From: an uncultured Pelagibacteraceae bacterium
GTDB taxonomy: Bacteria > Pseudomonadota > Alphaproteobacteria > Pelagibacterales > Pelagibacteraceae
DNA length: 32,662 bases
Direction of reading: 5' to 3'
NCBI GenBank assembly: GCA_902572775.1
Contig: CACGHF010000007.1
Location: forward strand, 1-32,662
In this document: positions 1-11,137 of the stretch, piece after piece
Layout of the letters: each line of letters starts with the position of its first letter
Numbering within the stretch: the stretch's first letter is position 1
Notes under the pieces: generated by a model
Seen by the model: the letters and a program-made list of their open reading frames with translations, nothing else
What the model was told of the DNA's origin: nothing
The model's database searches: none
Translations under genes and position numbers: made by a program

Positions 1-1
1 T

Positions 2-637
2 AAAGCTTTGAACTATTGGGAAACTTTAAAAACAGACGCTGATGCTAGTTTTGATAAAGAAATTAGCCTTAATGCAAATGAAATTTTACCCATGATTACA
101 TGGGGTACGTCACCACAAGATGTAATAACAATTGATGGAAAAGTTCCAAATCCAAATAATGAGACCGATGAAGATAAAAAAAATTCAATTGAAAGAGCTT
201 TAAAGTATATGGGTCTAAAACCTGACATGGCAGCCACAGATATAAAAATAGATAAAGTATTTATTGGTAGTTGTACTAATGGCAGAATAGAAGATTTGAG
301 AGAAGCAGCAAAAATCCTAAAAGATAAAAAAGTATCATCGCATGTTAATGCTATAGTAGTTCCAGGGTCAGGCTTAGTTAAAGAACAAGCAGAGCAAGAA
401 GGACTAGATAAAATTTTTGTTAGCTCAGGGTTTGAATGGAGAGAACCAGGTTGCTCTATGTGTTTAGCGATGAATGCCGATAAATTAAAGCCAGAAGAAA
501 GATGCGCCTCTACATCAAATAGAAATTTTGAGGGAAGACAAGGTAGAGGTGGTAGAACCCATCTAGTTAGTCCAGGAATGGCTGCAGCAGCTGCAATTTC
601 AGGTAATTTAGATGATGTCAGAAAGTATCAAAATTAA
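2..637 (+). CDS. leuC: 3-isopropylmalate dehydratase large subunit, C-terminal part (5' truncated by window edge)
   Basis: Frame is open to the window edge (K-A-L before the TTG used by the ORF track). Aconitase-family motifs [18 protein letters not shown] and [18 protein letters not shown]; followed directly by leuD. Confidence 0.96.
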   Translation, partial: KALNYWETLKTDADASFDKEISLNANEILPMITWGTSPQDVITIDGKVPNPNNETDEDKKNSIERALKYMGLKPDMAATDIKIDKVFIGSCTNGRIEDLREAAKILKDKKVSSHVNAIVVPGSGLVKEQAEQEGLDKIFVSSGFEWREPGCSMCLAMNADKLKPEERCASTSNRNFEGRQGRGGRTHLVSPGMAAAAAISGNLDDVRKYQN

Positions 638-1243
638 ATGCAAAAATTTAATAAATTAAAAAGTATCCCAGTTTATTTACCAATTGTAAATATTGATACA
701 GACATGATAATTCCAAAACAGTTTTTAAAAACTATCAAAAGAACCGGTCTTGGAAAAAATTTATTTTTTGAAATGAGATATGATGATCAAGGCAAAGAAA
801 TAAATGATTTTGTATTAAATAAAGATCCATTTAATAAATCTAAAATTTTAATTGCTGGAAAAAACTTTGGGTGTGGTTCATCAAGAGAACATGCTCCATG
901 GGCTTTATTAGATTTTGGAATTACTTGTGTAATAAGTTCAAGCTATGCAGATATTTTTTTTAGTAATTGTTTTAAAAATGGAATTTTGCCGATAATCCTT
1001 GAAGAAGAAAAAATCAAAGAACTATCTGAATACGCAAATAGACAAGAAGAAATTTCTATTGATTTGCAAGAGGAAAAAATAGTTTATGGAAATAATGAGC
1101 TAAAATTTGAAGTCGATCCATTTAAGAAAAAATGTTTGTTAGAAGGGCTTGATGATATCGCTTTATCACTAAAAAAATCAGAAAAAATAGAAAAGTTTGA
1201 AACAAATTTAAAAAACGAAAAGCCTTGGGTATTTAATGATTAA
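638..1243 (+). CDS. leuD: 3-isopropylmalate dehydratase small subunit
   Basis: 201 aa with LeuD motifs ([31 protein letters not shown]); ATG abuts the leuC stop. Confidence 0.96.
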   Translation: MQKFNKLKSIPVYLPIVNIDTDMIIPKQFLKTIKRTGLGKNLFFEMRYDDQGKEINDFVLNKDPFNKSKILIAGKNFGCGSSREHAPWALLDFGITCVISSSYADIFFSNCFKNGILPIILEEEKIKELSEYANRQEEISIDLQEEKIVYGNNELKFEVDPFKKKCLLEGLDDIALSLKKSEKIEKFETNLKNEKPWVFND

Positions 1244-2342
1244 AGTAAAAAAAAGAAAAATACTTTTACTTCCTGGTGATGGTATTGGTCCGGAGGTAAT
1301 AACAGAGGTAAAAAAAATTATTAACTGGTTTAATGATAAAAAATCTTTAGATTTTGAAATTGATCAGGAGCTAGTTGGTGGTTGTTCTTATGACAAACAT
1401 GGTACCCCAATTACTGATGAGGTTTTTTACAAAGCACTAGAAAGTGAAGTAATTATGCTTGGAGCAGTTGGTGGTCCTACATGGGATAACCTAGAATTTT
1501 CCAAAAAACCAGAAAGAGCATTATTAAAACTCAGAAAAGAATTAAAGCTTTTTGCTAACTTAAGGCCTGCAATTTGTTTTAAACAATTAGTCGATGCTTC
1601 AACTCTAAAGCCAGAAATAGTTTCAGGACTAGATATAATGATAGTAAGAGAGTTAACAGGGGGTATATATTTTGGTGAACCTAGAGGAATTAAGCCAATT
1701 GAAAATGGAGAGAGAAAAGGAATTAATACACACACTTATACGACTAGCGAAATTACTAGAGTAGCTAGGATCGCTTTTGATTTAGCTAGAAAAAGATCAA
1801 ATAAGGTTACTTCGTGTGAAAAATCAAATGTGATGGAAGCAGGACAATTGTGGAAAGAAGAAGTCCAAGAACTTCATGAAAAAGAATACAAAGATGTAGA
1901 ATTAAGTCATATGTTAGCAGACAATTGTGCTATGCAGCTCTTAAGAAACCCAAAACAATTTGATGTAATCGTAACAGATAATTTGTTTGGAGATATGTTG
2001 TCAGACCAAGCTTCAATGTTAACGGGATCTTTAGGTCTTTTACCTTCAGCATCTTTAGGTGCAAAAAATAAAGATGGTGAGATGAGAGCAATGTACGAGC
2101 CTATACACGGGTCAGCTCCAGATATAGCTGGTAAAGGGATAGCAAATCCAATCGCTTCTATTTTGAGCTTTGCTATGGCACTAAGATATTCTTTAGATCT
2201 TGATAAAGAAGCAGATATTTTAGAAAAAGCAGTTCAAGATGTTTTAAATGATGGGTTAAGAACTAAAGATATAATGTCAGAGGGCATGAAAGAGACTTCC
2301 ACGTCAGCAATGGGTGATGCGATAATTTCAAAATTGCAATAA
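1236..2342 (+). CDS. leuB: 3-isopropylmalate dehydrogenase
   Basis: 368 aa with [26 protein letters not shown] and [16 protein letters not shown] motifs; overlaps the leuD end by 8 nt. Confidence 0.97.
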   Translation: MIKVKKRKILLLPGDGIGPEVITEVKKIINWFNDKKSLDFEIDQELVGGCSYDKHGTPITDEVFYKALESEVIMLGAVGGPTWDNLEFSKKPERALLKLRKELKLFANLRPAICFKQLVDASTLKPEIVSGLDIMIVRELTGGIYFGEPRGIKPIENGERKGINTHTYTTSEITRVARIAFDLARKRSNKVTSCEKSNVMEAGQLWKEEVQELHEKEYKDVELSHMLADNCAMQLLRNPKQFDVIVTDNLFGDMLSDQASMLTGSLGLLPSASLGAKNKDGEMRAMYEPIHGSAPDIAGKGIANPIASILSFAMALRYSLDLDKEADILEKAVQDVLNDGLRTKDIMSEGMKETSTSAMGDAIISKLQ

Positions 2343-2368
2343 AACTAGAATTATTCTAAGCTTTAAAT

Positions 2369-4132
2369 ATGCCAAGTTACACCGCACCAGTAAAAGATAT
2401 GATGTTTCTCTTTGAAAAATTAAGAGATAATAAGAATTATAATGAACTTGAAAAATATAATGAGGTGAGTGCTGATCTTGTTAAAGATATTTTAGAAGAA
2501 GCAGCTAAAATAAATCAAAATTTAATTTTACCTCTTGCTAAAGCAGGTGATGAAAATCCAGCAATTTTAGAAAATGGTGTTGTCAGAACACCACCGGGTT
2601 ACAAAGAAGCATATCAGAAATACATTGAAGATGGTTGGACGTCATTGTCTTGTGACCCCAAATATGGAGGCCAAGGAATGCCAAAAACAGTAAGCGCGTT
2701 CTTTGATGAAATGCTTTCCTCAGCCAGTTTGTCATTTAAATTATATAGTGAACTTAGTATTGGTGCCTATAATTGTATAAATCATCATGCTTCAGATGAA
2801 ATTAAAGATAAATATTTACCAAAGATCGTCGAAGGTAAATGGAGTGGCACTATGTGTTTAACAGAACCAGTCTGTGGTACAGACTTAGGTTTGTTAAAAA
2901 CCAAAGCTGTCAAACAATCTGATGACACCTATAAAATTAGTGGTCAAAAGATTTTTATAACTTCTGGTGATCATGACTTAACTGAAAATATTATTCATTT
3001 AGTTTTAGCAAGATCAACGGACTCTCCTGCGGGCACTAAAGGAATTAGTTTATTTTTAGTTCCAAAATTTATTGTAAATAAAGATGGTAGTGTTGGTCAA
3101 AGAAATGGAATTTCAACAGGATCTATTGAAAGCAAAATGGGAATTAAGGGTTCAGCAACATGTGTTTTAAATTTTGATGAAGCAACTGGGTATATGATTG
3201 GTAACAAAGACAAAGGTCTTAGCGCTATGTTTACTATGATGAACCTTGAGAGAATAGTGGTAGGTATTCAAGGTTTAGGAATTTCTGAAATTGCTTATCA
3301 AAACTCACTTGCCTATGCAAAAGAGAGAAAACAAGGCAAAACAAATAATTCAAAATCTACTAATGGAGCAGATTTTATTATTGAACATGCAGATATTAGA
3401 AGATCTTTACTTAATATGAAGTCAATCATTGAAGGTGAAAGAGCTTTATGTTTTTGGTTATCACAACAAACTGAGGTGAGTCTTTATCATCCAGATGAAA
3501 AAATTAAACAAGAAGCTTTGGATTATGTTTCATTGATGACACCAGTTGTTAAATCATTATTTACAGATTTAGCTATGGAAATTACGAATGACGCGATGCA
3601 AATACATGGTGGATATGGGTATACTAAAGACCAAGGAATAGAGCAATTATATAGAGATAATCGTATTACTCCAATTTATGAAGGAACAAATTCTGTTCAG
3701 GCAGCAGATTTAGTATTTAGAAAATTATCAAATAAAAATGGCGATATTATCAATAAGTTTTTAGATATGATTAAATCTGAGTGTGATAGTAAAAATGAAA
3801 AAGTAAAAACATTTTCAAAAGAATTAAATCATTATTTAGATATTTTATCTAAGTTCACCGATTGGATTAAGGATAAACATAAAATCGAAAAAGACGATGT
3901 TAGTGCTGCAGCAAATGATTATTTGAGAAGTCTGGGATACGTTTCAATTGCTTATGCTTGGATCAAAATTTTAGATGTAAGTTTTAATGATTTTGATAAA
4001 AATAAAGAATTTTATAGCGATAAAATAAATACCGCAAAATTTTATTTCGATAAGGTATTGCCTAGAGCTGAGTATCATTACAAATCTGCTATTTCAGGAA
4101 GTTCTAACATAATGAATTTTAAGTTTAATTAA
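2369..4132 (+). CDS. dmdC: acyl-CoA dehydrogenase, probable 3-methylmercaptopropionyl-CoA dehydrogenase (DmdC-like)
   Basis: 587 aa; long-form acyl-CoA dehydrogenase motifs MCLTEPVCGTDLG, QIHGGYGYTKDQGIEQLYRDNRITPIYEGTNSVQAADL with the catalytic Glu. DmdC call rests on adjacency to dmdB-like and dmdA genes. Confidence 0.82.
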   Translation: MPSYTAPVKDMMFLFEKLRDNKNYNELEKYNEVSADLVKDILEEAAKINQNLILPLAKAGDENPAILENGVVRTPPGYKEAYQKYIEDGWTSLSCDPKYGGQGMPKTVSAFFDEMLSSASLSFKLYSELSIGAYNCINHHASDEIKDKYLPKIVEGKWSGTMCLTEPVCGTDLGLLKTKAVKQSDDTYKISGQKIFITSGDHDLTENIIHLVLARSTDSPAGTKGISLFLVPKFIVNKDGSVGQRNGISTGSIESKMGIKGSATCVLNFDEATGYMIGNKDKGLSAMFTMMNLERIVVGIQGLGISEIAYQNSLAYAKERKQGKTNNSKSTNGADFIIEHADIRRSLLNMKSIIEGERALCFWLSQQTEVSLYHPDEKIKQEALDYVSLMTPVVKSLFTDLAMEITNDAMQIHGGYGYTKDQGIEQLYRDNRITPIYEGTNSVQAADLVFRKLSNKNGDIINKFLDMIKSECDSKNEKVKTFSKELNHYLDILSKFTDWIKDKHKIEKDDVSAAANDYLRSLGYVSIAYAWIKILDVSFNDFDKNKEFYSDKINTAKFYFDKVLPRAEYHYKSAISGSSNIMNFKFN

Positions 4133-4134
4133 TA

Positions 4135-5751
4135 ATGAATCATTACGAGACAAATTTAGATAAAAATAAAGCGAACTACGTTCCACTTACCCCACTAACG
4201 TTTCTTAAAAGAGCAAGGGAAATTTATCCAAATTATGAAGCTATAATTTATGAAGATAGGAAATATACTTGGGAGGAAGTGTACAAAAGAGCTGTAAAAT
4301 TTGCTAGCGCACTGTCAAAAATTGGAATTAAAAAAGGAGATACAGTTTCGTTTTTGGCCTTCAATACACCTGAGATTTTCGAGGGACATTACTCAGTACC
4401 TATGGTAGGTGCAGTATTGAATACAATTAATATAAGACTAGATGCAAATACAATTTCTTATATTTTAGATCACAGCGATGCAAAGGTGCTAGTAGTTGAT
4501 AGACAATTGCATGTAGAAGTTAAGAAAGCATTAAAAACTTTAAATAAGAAAATTACAATAATTGATATAGATGATAAAAATGCTGATCAATCGAAATTAG
4601 AAAAAATTGGCGATTTAGAATATGAAAGTTTTTTAAATACAGGTGATGAAAATTTCGATTGGCAAATGCCAGAGGATGAATGGCAAGCAATATCATTAAG
4701 CTATACGTCAGGTACTACAGGAAATCCCAAAGGAGTAGTTTATCATCATAGAGGTGCATATTTAATGTCTACAGGAAGTTCGGTAGCTTGGAACATGCCA
4801 AATAGATTAAATTTTTTAACAGTGGTTCCAATGTTTCATTGTAATGGTTGGTGTTATCCATGGACAGTTCCAATGTTAAATGGAAGGACAATTTGTTTAA
4901 GAAATATTGACATAAAAAAAATTTTTGAATTAATCGATAAATATGAAGTAACTCATTTTGGTGGTGCCCCAATAGTATTAAATATGATTACAGGAGCTCC
5001 TGAAAGTGACAAAAAAAAATTAAAACAAAAAGTTTATGTTTTGACTGCTGGAGCGCCTCCACCAAGTATAATTTTCAAAAAAATGAGAGCATTAGGTTTT
5101 GAAGTTATGCATGTATACGGTTTAACGGAAACTTATGGACATGTTACTCAGTGTGCGTGGAATGATGAATGGAACAATTTCGATGAGGAAAAACAAAATG
5201 AAATTAAGGCTAGGCAAGGTGTAAGATATCCAAATACTGAAGGTGTAGTTGTTTTAGATCCAGAAACAATGAAGGAAGTTCCTAAAGATGGAAAAACAAT
5301 TGGTGAAATTATGATTAGAGGGAATGTCGTAATGAAAGGTTACTTTAAAGACAAAGATGCTACCGATAAAGCTATGAAAGATGGATGGTTTCATAGTGGT
5401 GATTTAGCTGTAATGCATCCTGATGGGTATGTAAAAATACAAGATAGATCAAAAGATATAATTATTTCTGGAGGTGAAAATATTTCCTCAATTGAAATAG
5501 AAAATACACTTTCTAAACATCCATCAGTTTCTATTGCGGCAGTTGTTGCTAAACCTGACGAAAAATGGGGAGAAGTTCCTTGTGCATTTATTGAAATGGT
5601 TAAAGATAAGCCGGTATCAGAAAAAGAATTAATTGATTTTTGTAAAGAAACTTTAGCGGGATTTAAAGTTCCCAAGAAAGTTGTCTTCTGTGAGTTGCCA
5701 AAAACTTCGACAGGAAAAATACAAAAGTTTGAATTAAGAAAACAAGTTTAG
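4135..5751 (+). CDS. dmdB: acyl-CoA ligase, probable 3-methylmercaptopropionate-CoA ligase (DmdB-like)
   Basis: 538 aa ANL-family ligase: SLSYTSGTTGNPKGVVYHHRG, HVYGLTETYG, GWFHSGDLAVMHPDGYVKIQDRSKDIIISGGENISS, PKTSTGKIQK. Substrate inferred from context. Confidence 0.82.
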   Translation: MNHYETNLDKNKANYVPLTPLTFLKRAREIYPNYEAIIYEDRKYTWEEVYKRAVKFASALSKIGIKKGDTVSFLAFNTPEIFEGHYSVPMVGAVLNTINIRLDANTISYILDHSDAKVLVVDRQLHVEVKKALKTLNKKITIIDIDDKNADQSKLEKIGDLEYESFLNTGDENFDWQMPEDEWQAISLSYTSGTTGNPKGVVYHHRGAYLMSTGSSVAWNMPNRLNFLTVVPMFHCNGWCYPWTVPMLNGRTICLRNIDIKKIFELIDKYEVTHFGGAPIVLNMITGAPESDKKKLKQKVYVLTAGAPPPSIIFKKMRALGFEVMHVYGLTETYGHVTQCAWNDEWNNFDEEKQNEIKARQGVRYPNTEGVVVLDPETMKEVPKDGKTIGEIMIRGNVVMKGYFKDKDATDKAMKDGWFHSGDLAVMHPDGYVKIQDRSKDIIISGGENISSIEIENTLSKHPSVSIAAVVAKPDEKWGEVPCAFIEMVKDKPVSEKELIDFCKETLAGFKVPKKVVFCELPKTSTGKIQKFELRKQV

Positions 5752-5758
5752 GTAATTT

Positions 5759-6535
5759 TTGAATTTTCAATTGGAAAATAAAAATGTCTATGCGTCTGAT
5801 GCAGGACAGGGTATTGATCAAAATAAAGAAACAATAGTATTTCTTCATGGAAGTGGTCTTTCGCATATTGTTTGGTCTCTAACTGAACAGTTTTTTTCAA
5901 ATAATAATTTTAACGTATTATCTATAGATTTACCTGGGCATGGTAATTCAGATGGCCCTTGTTTAGATAGTATTGAAAAAATAGCTGATTGGTTAGAACG
6001 GGTTTTTAACGAACTAAATCTAAATAATTTAACTTTAATTGGTCATTCCCAAGGTTGCTTGGAGATACTTGAATATGCTCACAAATATAAAGATAGATTA
6101 AAAAAATTAGTCTTTATTGGAGGCTCAAATAAAATGCCAGTACATCCAGATTTAATTGATCTAGCAAAAAATGGGGACTCCGATGCAGTTAAATTAATGA
6201 TGAAGTGGGGTTATGAGGGTTCAAAAAGATTTATTGGAGGTAACCCAGTAGAAAAAATAATACAATCACCTCGAGATATAAGAGACATACTGGCGGTAGA
6301 CCTTGTTGCATGCAATAATTACAAAAATGGTTCTGATGCTGCTAAATTAATACAACTCCCATCAATGTTTATTTTTGGTTCTTTAGATAAGATGGTAAAT
6401 CTAGAAGCAGGAAAAAAATTTTCTAGTCTAATTAACAACTCATCTACACACATAATCGAGGGTTGTGGTCATATGATTATGATTGAAAAAGCATTTGAAA
6501 TGAGAGACAAAGTTTTAGAATTTTTGAAAAAATGA
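5759..6535 (+). CDS. alpha/beta hydrolase of unknown substrate, within the DMSP cluster (TTG start)
   Basis: 258 aa; [13 protein letters not shown] oxyanion region, nucleophile elbow [12 protein letters not shown]-terminal [11 protein letters not shown] with catalytic His. Stop overlaps the dmdA start (ATGA). Confidence 0.85.
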   Translation: MNFQLENKNVYASDAGQGIDQNKETIVFLHGSGLSHIVWSLTEQFFSNNNFNVLSIDLPGHGNSDGPCLDSIEKIADWLERVFNELNLNNLTLIGHSQGCLEILEYAHKYKDRLKKLVFIGGSNKMPVHPDLIDLAKNGDSDAVKLMMKWGYEGSKRFIGGNPVEKIIQSPRDIRDILAVDLVACNNYKNGSDAAKLIQLPSMFIFGSLDKMVNLEAGKKFSSLINNSSTHIIEGCGHMIMIEKAFEMRDKVLEFLKK

Positions 6536-7641
6536 AAAACTTTTTAATTGCAAAATCAAGAAGACTTAGAGGTACTCCATATACTTCTCGAATTGAAGAA
6601 CAAGGTGTTACAGCTTATACAATTTATAACCATATGTTGCTTCCAGCTGCCTTTGGTTCAATTGAAGAATCTTACCATCATTTAAAAGAGCATGTTCAGA
6701 TCTGGGATGTAGCAGCTGAAAGACAGGTAGAAATTTCAGGAAAAGATTCTTCAAAACTAGTTCAGCTAATGACTTGTAGAGATTTATCAAAGTCTAAAGA
6801 TGGAAGATGTTATTATTGTCCGATTATAGATGATAATGCTGGATTAATTAATGATCCAGTTGTTTTAAGAATTAATGAAAATAAATGGTGGATTTCTATT
6901 GCAGATACGGACGTAATATTATTTGCAAAAGGATTAGCAATTGGAAATAAATTTGATGTTGAAATCATAGAGCCAAAAGTTGATATCATGGCTGTACAAG
7001 GTCCAAAATCATTTAAATTGATGGAAAAAGTATTTGGAGAACAGATTACAAAATTAAAATTTTTTGGTTTTGATTATTTTGAATTCGGAGGTGCAAAACA
7101 CCTTATCGCACAATCTGGATGGTCTAAACAAGGAGGCTATGAAGTGTATGTTCAAAATACAGAAGCAGGCTTAAAACTGTATGATCATTTATTTGAAATT
7201 GGAAAAGAATTTAATGTTAAACCAGGATGTCCTAATTTGATTGAACGAATAGAAAGTGGACTGTTATCTCATGGTAATGATATGGATAATGGAGATAATC
7301 CTTATGAATGTGGTTTCGATAAATATATTAACATAGATAGTGATGTTATCTTTTTAGGAAAAGAAAAACTAAAGACAATTAAATCTGAGGGAATAAATAA
7401 AAAATTAATGGGAGTTAAATTTGATATAGAGAAAATAAGTTTAACAGGATCTTTAGATCTTACTGATGATCAGAACAACATCGTTGGAGAATTACGGTCA
7501 GCATGCTATTCACCACATTTTAAAAAAGTGATTGGTATTGCTATGATGAAAAAATCACATTGGAATGTAGACCAGAAGGTAAAAGCAAGCATAAATGGTG
7601 ATATTTGCAGTGGTAAAGTTTGCGATTTACCTTTTATTTAG
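6532..7641 (+). CDS. dmdA: dimethylsulfoniopropionate demethylase (GcvT-family)
   Basis: 369 aa, GcvT/aminomethyltransferase-like; N-terminus [33 protein letters not shown] resembles remembered SAR11 DmdA. Flanked by dmdB/dmdC-like genes. Confidence 0.88.
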   Translation: MKNFLIAKSRRLRGTPYTSRIEEQGVTAYTIYNHMLLPAAFGSIEESYHHLKEHVQIWDVAAERQVEISGKDSSKLVQLMTCRDLSKSKDGRCYYCPIIDDNAGLINDPVVLRINENKWWISIADTDVILFAKGLAIGNKFDVEIIEPKVDIMAVQGPKSFKLMEKVFGEQITKLKFFGFDYFEFGGAKHLIAQSGWSKQGGYEVYVQNTEAGLKLYDHLFEIGKEFNVKPGCPNLIERIESGLLSHGNDMDNGDNPYECGFDKYINIDSDVIFLGKEKLKTIKSEGINKKLMGVKFDIEKISLTGSLDLTDDQNNIVGELRSACYSPHFKKVIGIAMMKKSHWNVDQKVKASINGDICSGKVCDLPFI

Positions 7642-7656
7642 TATAACAGCTTTAAA

Positions 7657-8652
7657 ATGAACATAGCTATAGTAGGTGCAACAGGAAATGTTGGTAGAAA
7701 AACTCTTGAAGTATTTGATAAAAAAAACTTCAAGTTTGATGATCTATATTTAGTTGCCTCAGAAAAAAGTGCGGGAAAAAAAATCTCTTTTAGAGATAAA
7801 GAGTATGTTATTGAAAATATAGAGACATATGATTTTTCAAAAGCAGATATAACTTTTTTTGCAGCTGGAGGAAAAATTGCTGAAAAATATGCAGAAAAAG
7901 CTGCCAAGCACACAATTGTAATTGATAATTCGAGTTTTTTTAGAATGGATCCAGATGTTCCATTGATCGTCCCACAAGTGAATGCAGCTGAAATTAAAAA
8001 TATGAAAAAAAATATTATTGCAAATCCAAATTGTTCTACAGCACAACTTGTTATAGCACTTAAACCACTACATAATTTGTTCAAAATTAAAAGAGTTGTA
8101 GTTTCAACTTACCAATCTGTTTCAGGTGGTGGCAAAAGTCCAATGGACGAATTAATAGATCAAACTAAACAATATTTAGATGGAAAAAAAATAGAGTCAA
8201 AAAATTTTACTAAACAAATCGCTTTTAATGTTATTCCACATATCGATGTTTTTGCTGATGATGGATATACAAAAGAAGAATTAAAAATGACAAATGAAAC
8301 AAAAAAAATATTAGATGATACAATAGAGCTTACAGCTACATGTGTAAGAATTCCTGTTTTAGTTTCTCATTCAGAGTCTGTTAATATAGAATTTGAAAAA
8401 CCATATACTTTAGAAAAAGTGAGAGAGGTTTTAAGTAAAGCAGATGGTTGTGAGGTTATTGATAAAAGAGAAAATGGAGGTTATAGCACACCATTTGAGG
8501 CAGCTGGGAGTGATGAGACATATATATCTAGAATTAGAGAAGACAAAACTAAAAAAAATTCATTAAATTTGTGGATTGTATCAGATAACCTACTTAGAGG
8601 AGCTGCACTTAATTCTGTTGAAATTGCTGAAACAATTATTAACTCAAAATAA
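7657..8652 (+). CDS. asd: aspartate-semialdehyde dehydrogenase
   Basis: 331 aa; IAIVGATGNVGRKTLEVF and catalytic NPNCSTAQLV, VSTYQSVSGGG. Confidence 0.95.
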   Translation: MNIAIVGATGNVGRKTLEVFDKKNFKFDDLYLVASEKSAGKKISFRDKEYVIENIETYDFSKADITFFAAGGKIAEKYAEKAAKHTIVIDNSSFFRMDPDVPLIVPQVNAAEIKNMKKNIIANPNCSTAQLVIALKPLHNLFKIKRVVVSTYQSVSGGGKSPMDELIDQTKQYLDGKKIESKNFTKQIAFNVIPHIDVFADDGYTKEELKMTNETKKILDDTIELTATCVRIPVLVSHSESVNIEFEKPYTLEKVREVLSKADGCEVIDKRENGGYSTPFEAAGSDETYISRIREDKTKKNSLNLWIVSDNLLRGAALNSVEIAETIINSK

Positions 8653-8655
8653 AAT

Positions 8656-9036
8656 ATGGAAGACAGACCTTTATCACCACACATACAGATTTATAAATGG
8701 CATATTTCTTCATTAGTATCTATTTCACATAGAATTACAGGAATAATTAATTTTTTTGCGATCACATTAATCTGTATTTGGTTTGCATTAATGCTTTTAG
8801 GAGAAAGTGATTATCAAATTATTAAAGTTTTTTTAGAAACTTTTTTAGGTAAGTTTATTTTAATCGGAATAACCTGGTCATTTAGTTTTCAAATGTTAAG
8901 TGAAGTAAGACATTTAATTATGGATTTAGGTTATGGATTTGAATTACAAACAACAAAAATTACAGGTTTGTTAGTTATTTTCGGCTCGATTGTTTTAACT
9001 ATCTTAATTTATTTAATTGGCAGAGGATTAATATAA
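8656..9036 (+). CDS. sdhC: succinate dehydrogenase cytochrome b556-type membrane subunit
   Basis: 126 aa; MEDRPLSPHIQIYKWHISSLVSISHRITG signature, three TM segments, EVRHLIMDLG; followed by sdhD, sdhA, sdhB. Confidence 0.95.
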   Translation: MEDRPLSPHIQIYKWHISSLVSISHRITGIINFFAITLICIWFALMLLGESDYQIIKVFLETFLGKFILIGITWSFSFQMLSEVRHLIMDLGYGFELQTTKITGLLVIFGSIVLTILIYLIGRGLI

Positions 9037-9365
9037 TGCTTCCAGTAACAAAAAAATGGTTATTCTTAAAAATTAGTTCTGCAATCTTATTACCTTTAAT
9101 GCTTTGGTTTATTATAAATTTAGTGAATATCTATGATAAAAGTTATTTTGAAATAGTGAATTTTTTAACAACACAACCATCTAAATTCCTAATTGGATTA
9201 TTTTTAGTTATTGCTTATTTTTTTTCAGCTTTGACTATAAGTGAGGTTTTTGAAGACTATATTAACGATAAAAAAACCAAAAATGCCGCAAACAAAGTCC
9301 TAAATTTTTTTGCTATAACAATTCCAGTAATTACAATAATTGTAATTTTTAACTTAAATACATGA
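9036..9365 (+). CDS. sdhD: succinate dehydrogenase membrane anchor subunit
   Basis: 109 aa hydrophobic protein with EDY motif, between sdhC and sdhA; overlaps both by a few nt. Confidence 0.9.
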   Translation: MLPVTKKWLFLKISSAILLPLMLWFIINLVNIYDKSYFEIVNFLTTQPSKFLIGLFLVIAYFFSALTISEVFEDYINDKKTKNAANKVLNFFAITIPVITIIVIFNLNT

Positions 9366-11137
9366 AAGCATATAATATTATAGACCATGAGTACGATGTT
9401 GTTGTACTTGGTGCAGGTGGATCAGGTTTAAGAGCGGCAGTAGGGCTCAGCGAAGCTGGCTTAAAAACAGCTTGTATCTCAAAAGTATTTCCTACCAGAA
9501 GTCATACATCAGCTGCACAAGGTGGAATATCGGCAGCACTAGGAAATATGGGAGAAGATGATTGGAGATGGCACATGTATGACACTGTCAAAGGTGCAGA
9601 TTGGTTAGGTGATCAAGATAGTATTGAATATCTTTGTAAAGAAGCACCTAAAGCAGTTTTAGAGTTAGAGAAATATGGAGTTCCATTTAGCAGAACTGAA
9701 GAAGGAAAAATTTATCAAAGACCATTTGGTGGAATGACAAAAAATTATGGAAATGGAATAGTTCAAAGAACTTGTGCAGCAGCTGATAGAACAGGACACG
9801 CTATTTTACACACATTATATGGACAAGCGTTAAAGCATAATACAGAATTTTTTATAGAATATTTTGCATTAGATTTGTTGATGAAGAATGGAGAATGCAA
9901 AGGTCTAATTGCTTGGAATTTGAATGATGGCACAATTCACAGATTTAGAGCGCACACAGTAATTATTGCTACAGGTGGTTATGGAAAAGTTTATTATTCA
10001 GCAACATCAGCACATACTTGTACTGGTGATGGTAATGCAATGGTTTTAAGAGCTGGACTGCCGCTTCAGGATATGGAGTTTGTTCAATTTCACCCAACAG
10101 GAATTTATGGCCACGGCACATTAATAACAGAAGGTGCGCGAGGAGAAGGGGGTTATCTTACAAATTCTAAAGGTGAAAGATTTATGGAAAGATATGCTCC
10201 AAATGCAAAAGATTTAGCATCAAGAGATGTTGTTAGCAGATCTATGTCTATTGAGATTAATGAGGGAAGAGGTGTTGGAAAAGATCAAGATCATGTTCAT
10301 TTGAACCTAAGTCACTTAGATAAAGATATTATTGAAAGCAGGCTTCCTGGAATTACTGATGCAGCGAGATTATTTGCAAATGTAGATGTAACTAAAGAAC
10401 CAATTCCTGTTGTGCCAACAGTTCATTATAATATGGGTGGTATTCCAACAAACTATAAAGCAGAAGTATTAACTGTAAATGGCTCAGAAAAAACTGTTCC
10501 AGGTTTAATGGCTATAGGAGAAGCGGCATGTGTCTCTGTTCACGGAGCAAATAGACTTGGTTCTAATTCTTTAATTGATTTAGTAGTATTTGGAAGAGCA
10601 GCAGCAAAAAGAGCAGCTGAATTAGTTAAGCCAGGAACACCTCATGAAGAAATTCCTGAGTCAGAAACACAAAAATGTTTAGATAGATTTGATAAACTTA
10701 GAAATGCACAAGGAAATAATAGTACTGCAGAACTTAGACTTTCAATGCAAAAAACTATGCAGTCGAAATGTGCAGTTTTTAGAACAGAAAAAAATCTTAA
10801 AGAAGGTGTTGATGAGATTAAAAAAACCTATGATGGTATGGACTCAATCTCAGTTAAAGATAGGTCTTTAGTATTTAATACTGATTTAGTTGAAACATTA
10901 GAATTTGATAATTTAATAAGACAAGCGGTAACTACTGTAGAATCTGCGTATCATAGAAAAGAGAGCAGAGGTGCTCACGCGAGAGATGATTATCCAAAAA
11001 GAGATGATGAAAAGTTTATGCAACATACTCTTGCTTGGTGTGATGGAAAAAATACAAAGATTAGTTACAGAGCAGTTCACAAATCAACTTTAACAAATGA
11101 AGTTCAATATTTTCCACCACAAGAGCGAGTATATTAA
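9362..11137 (+). CDS. sdhA: succinate dehydrogenase flavoprotein subunit
   Basis: 591 aa; [20 protein letters not shown]-linking [39 protein letters not shown]. Confidence 0.98.
   Translation: MKAYNIIDHEYDVVVLGAGGSGLRAAVGLSEAGLKTACISKVFPTRSHTSAAQGGISAALGNMGEDDWRWHMYDTVKGADWLGDQDSIEYLCKEAPKAVLELEKYGVPFSRTEEGKIYQRPFGGMTKNYGNGIVQRTCAAADRTGHAILHTLYGQALKHNTEFFIEYFALDLLMKNGECKGLIAWNLNDGTIHRFRAHTVIIATGGYGKVYYSATSAHTCTGDGNAMVLRAGLPLQDMEFVQFHPTGIYGHGTLITEGARGEGGYLTNSKGERFMERYAPNAKDLASRDVVSRSMSIEINEGRGVGKDQDHVHLNLSHLDKDIIESRLPGITDAARLFANVDVTKEPIPVVPTVHYNMGGIPTNYKAEVLTVNGSEKTVPGLMAIGEAACVSVHGANRLGSNSLIDLVVFGRAAAKRAAELVKPGTPHEEIPESETQKCLDRFDKLRNAQGNNSTAELRLSMQKTMQSKCAVFRTEKNLKEGVDEIKKTYDGMDSISVKDRSLVFNTDLVETLEFDNLIRQAVTTVESAYHRKESRGAHARDDYPKRDDEKFMQHTLAWCDGKNTKISYRAVHKSTLTNEVQYFPPQERVY

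Noticed and set aside
13-237. Antisense ORFs opposite leuC, leuB, dmdB, sdh-mmsA, sucC, sucA/sucB, lpdA, atpG etc. in the ORF track
   Set aside because: All lie fully opposite strongly recognisable conserved genes, have low-complexity composition and no recognisable domains; expected shadow ORFs.
10689-10871. Small plus-strand ORF inside sdhA
   Set aside because: Out-of-frame within a conserved sdhA region, no recognisable domain or clear RBS.
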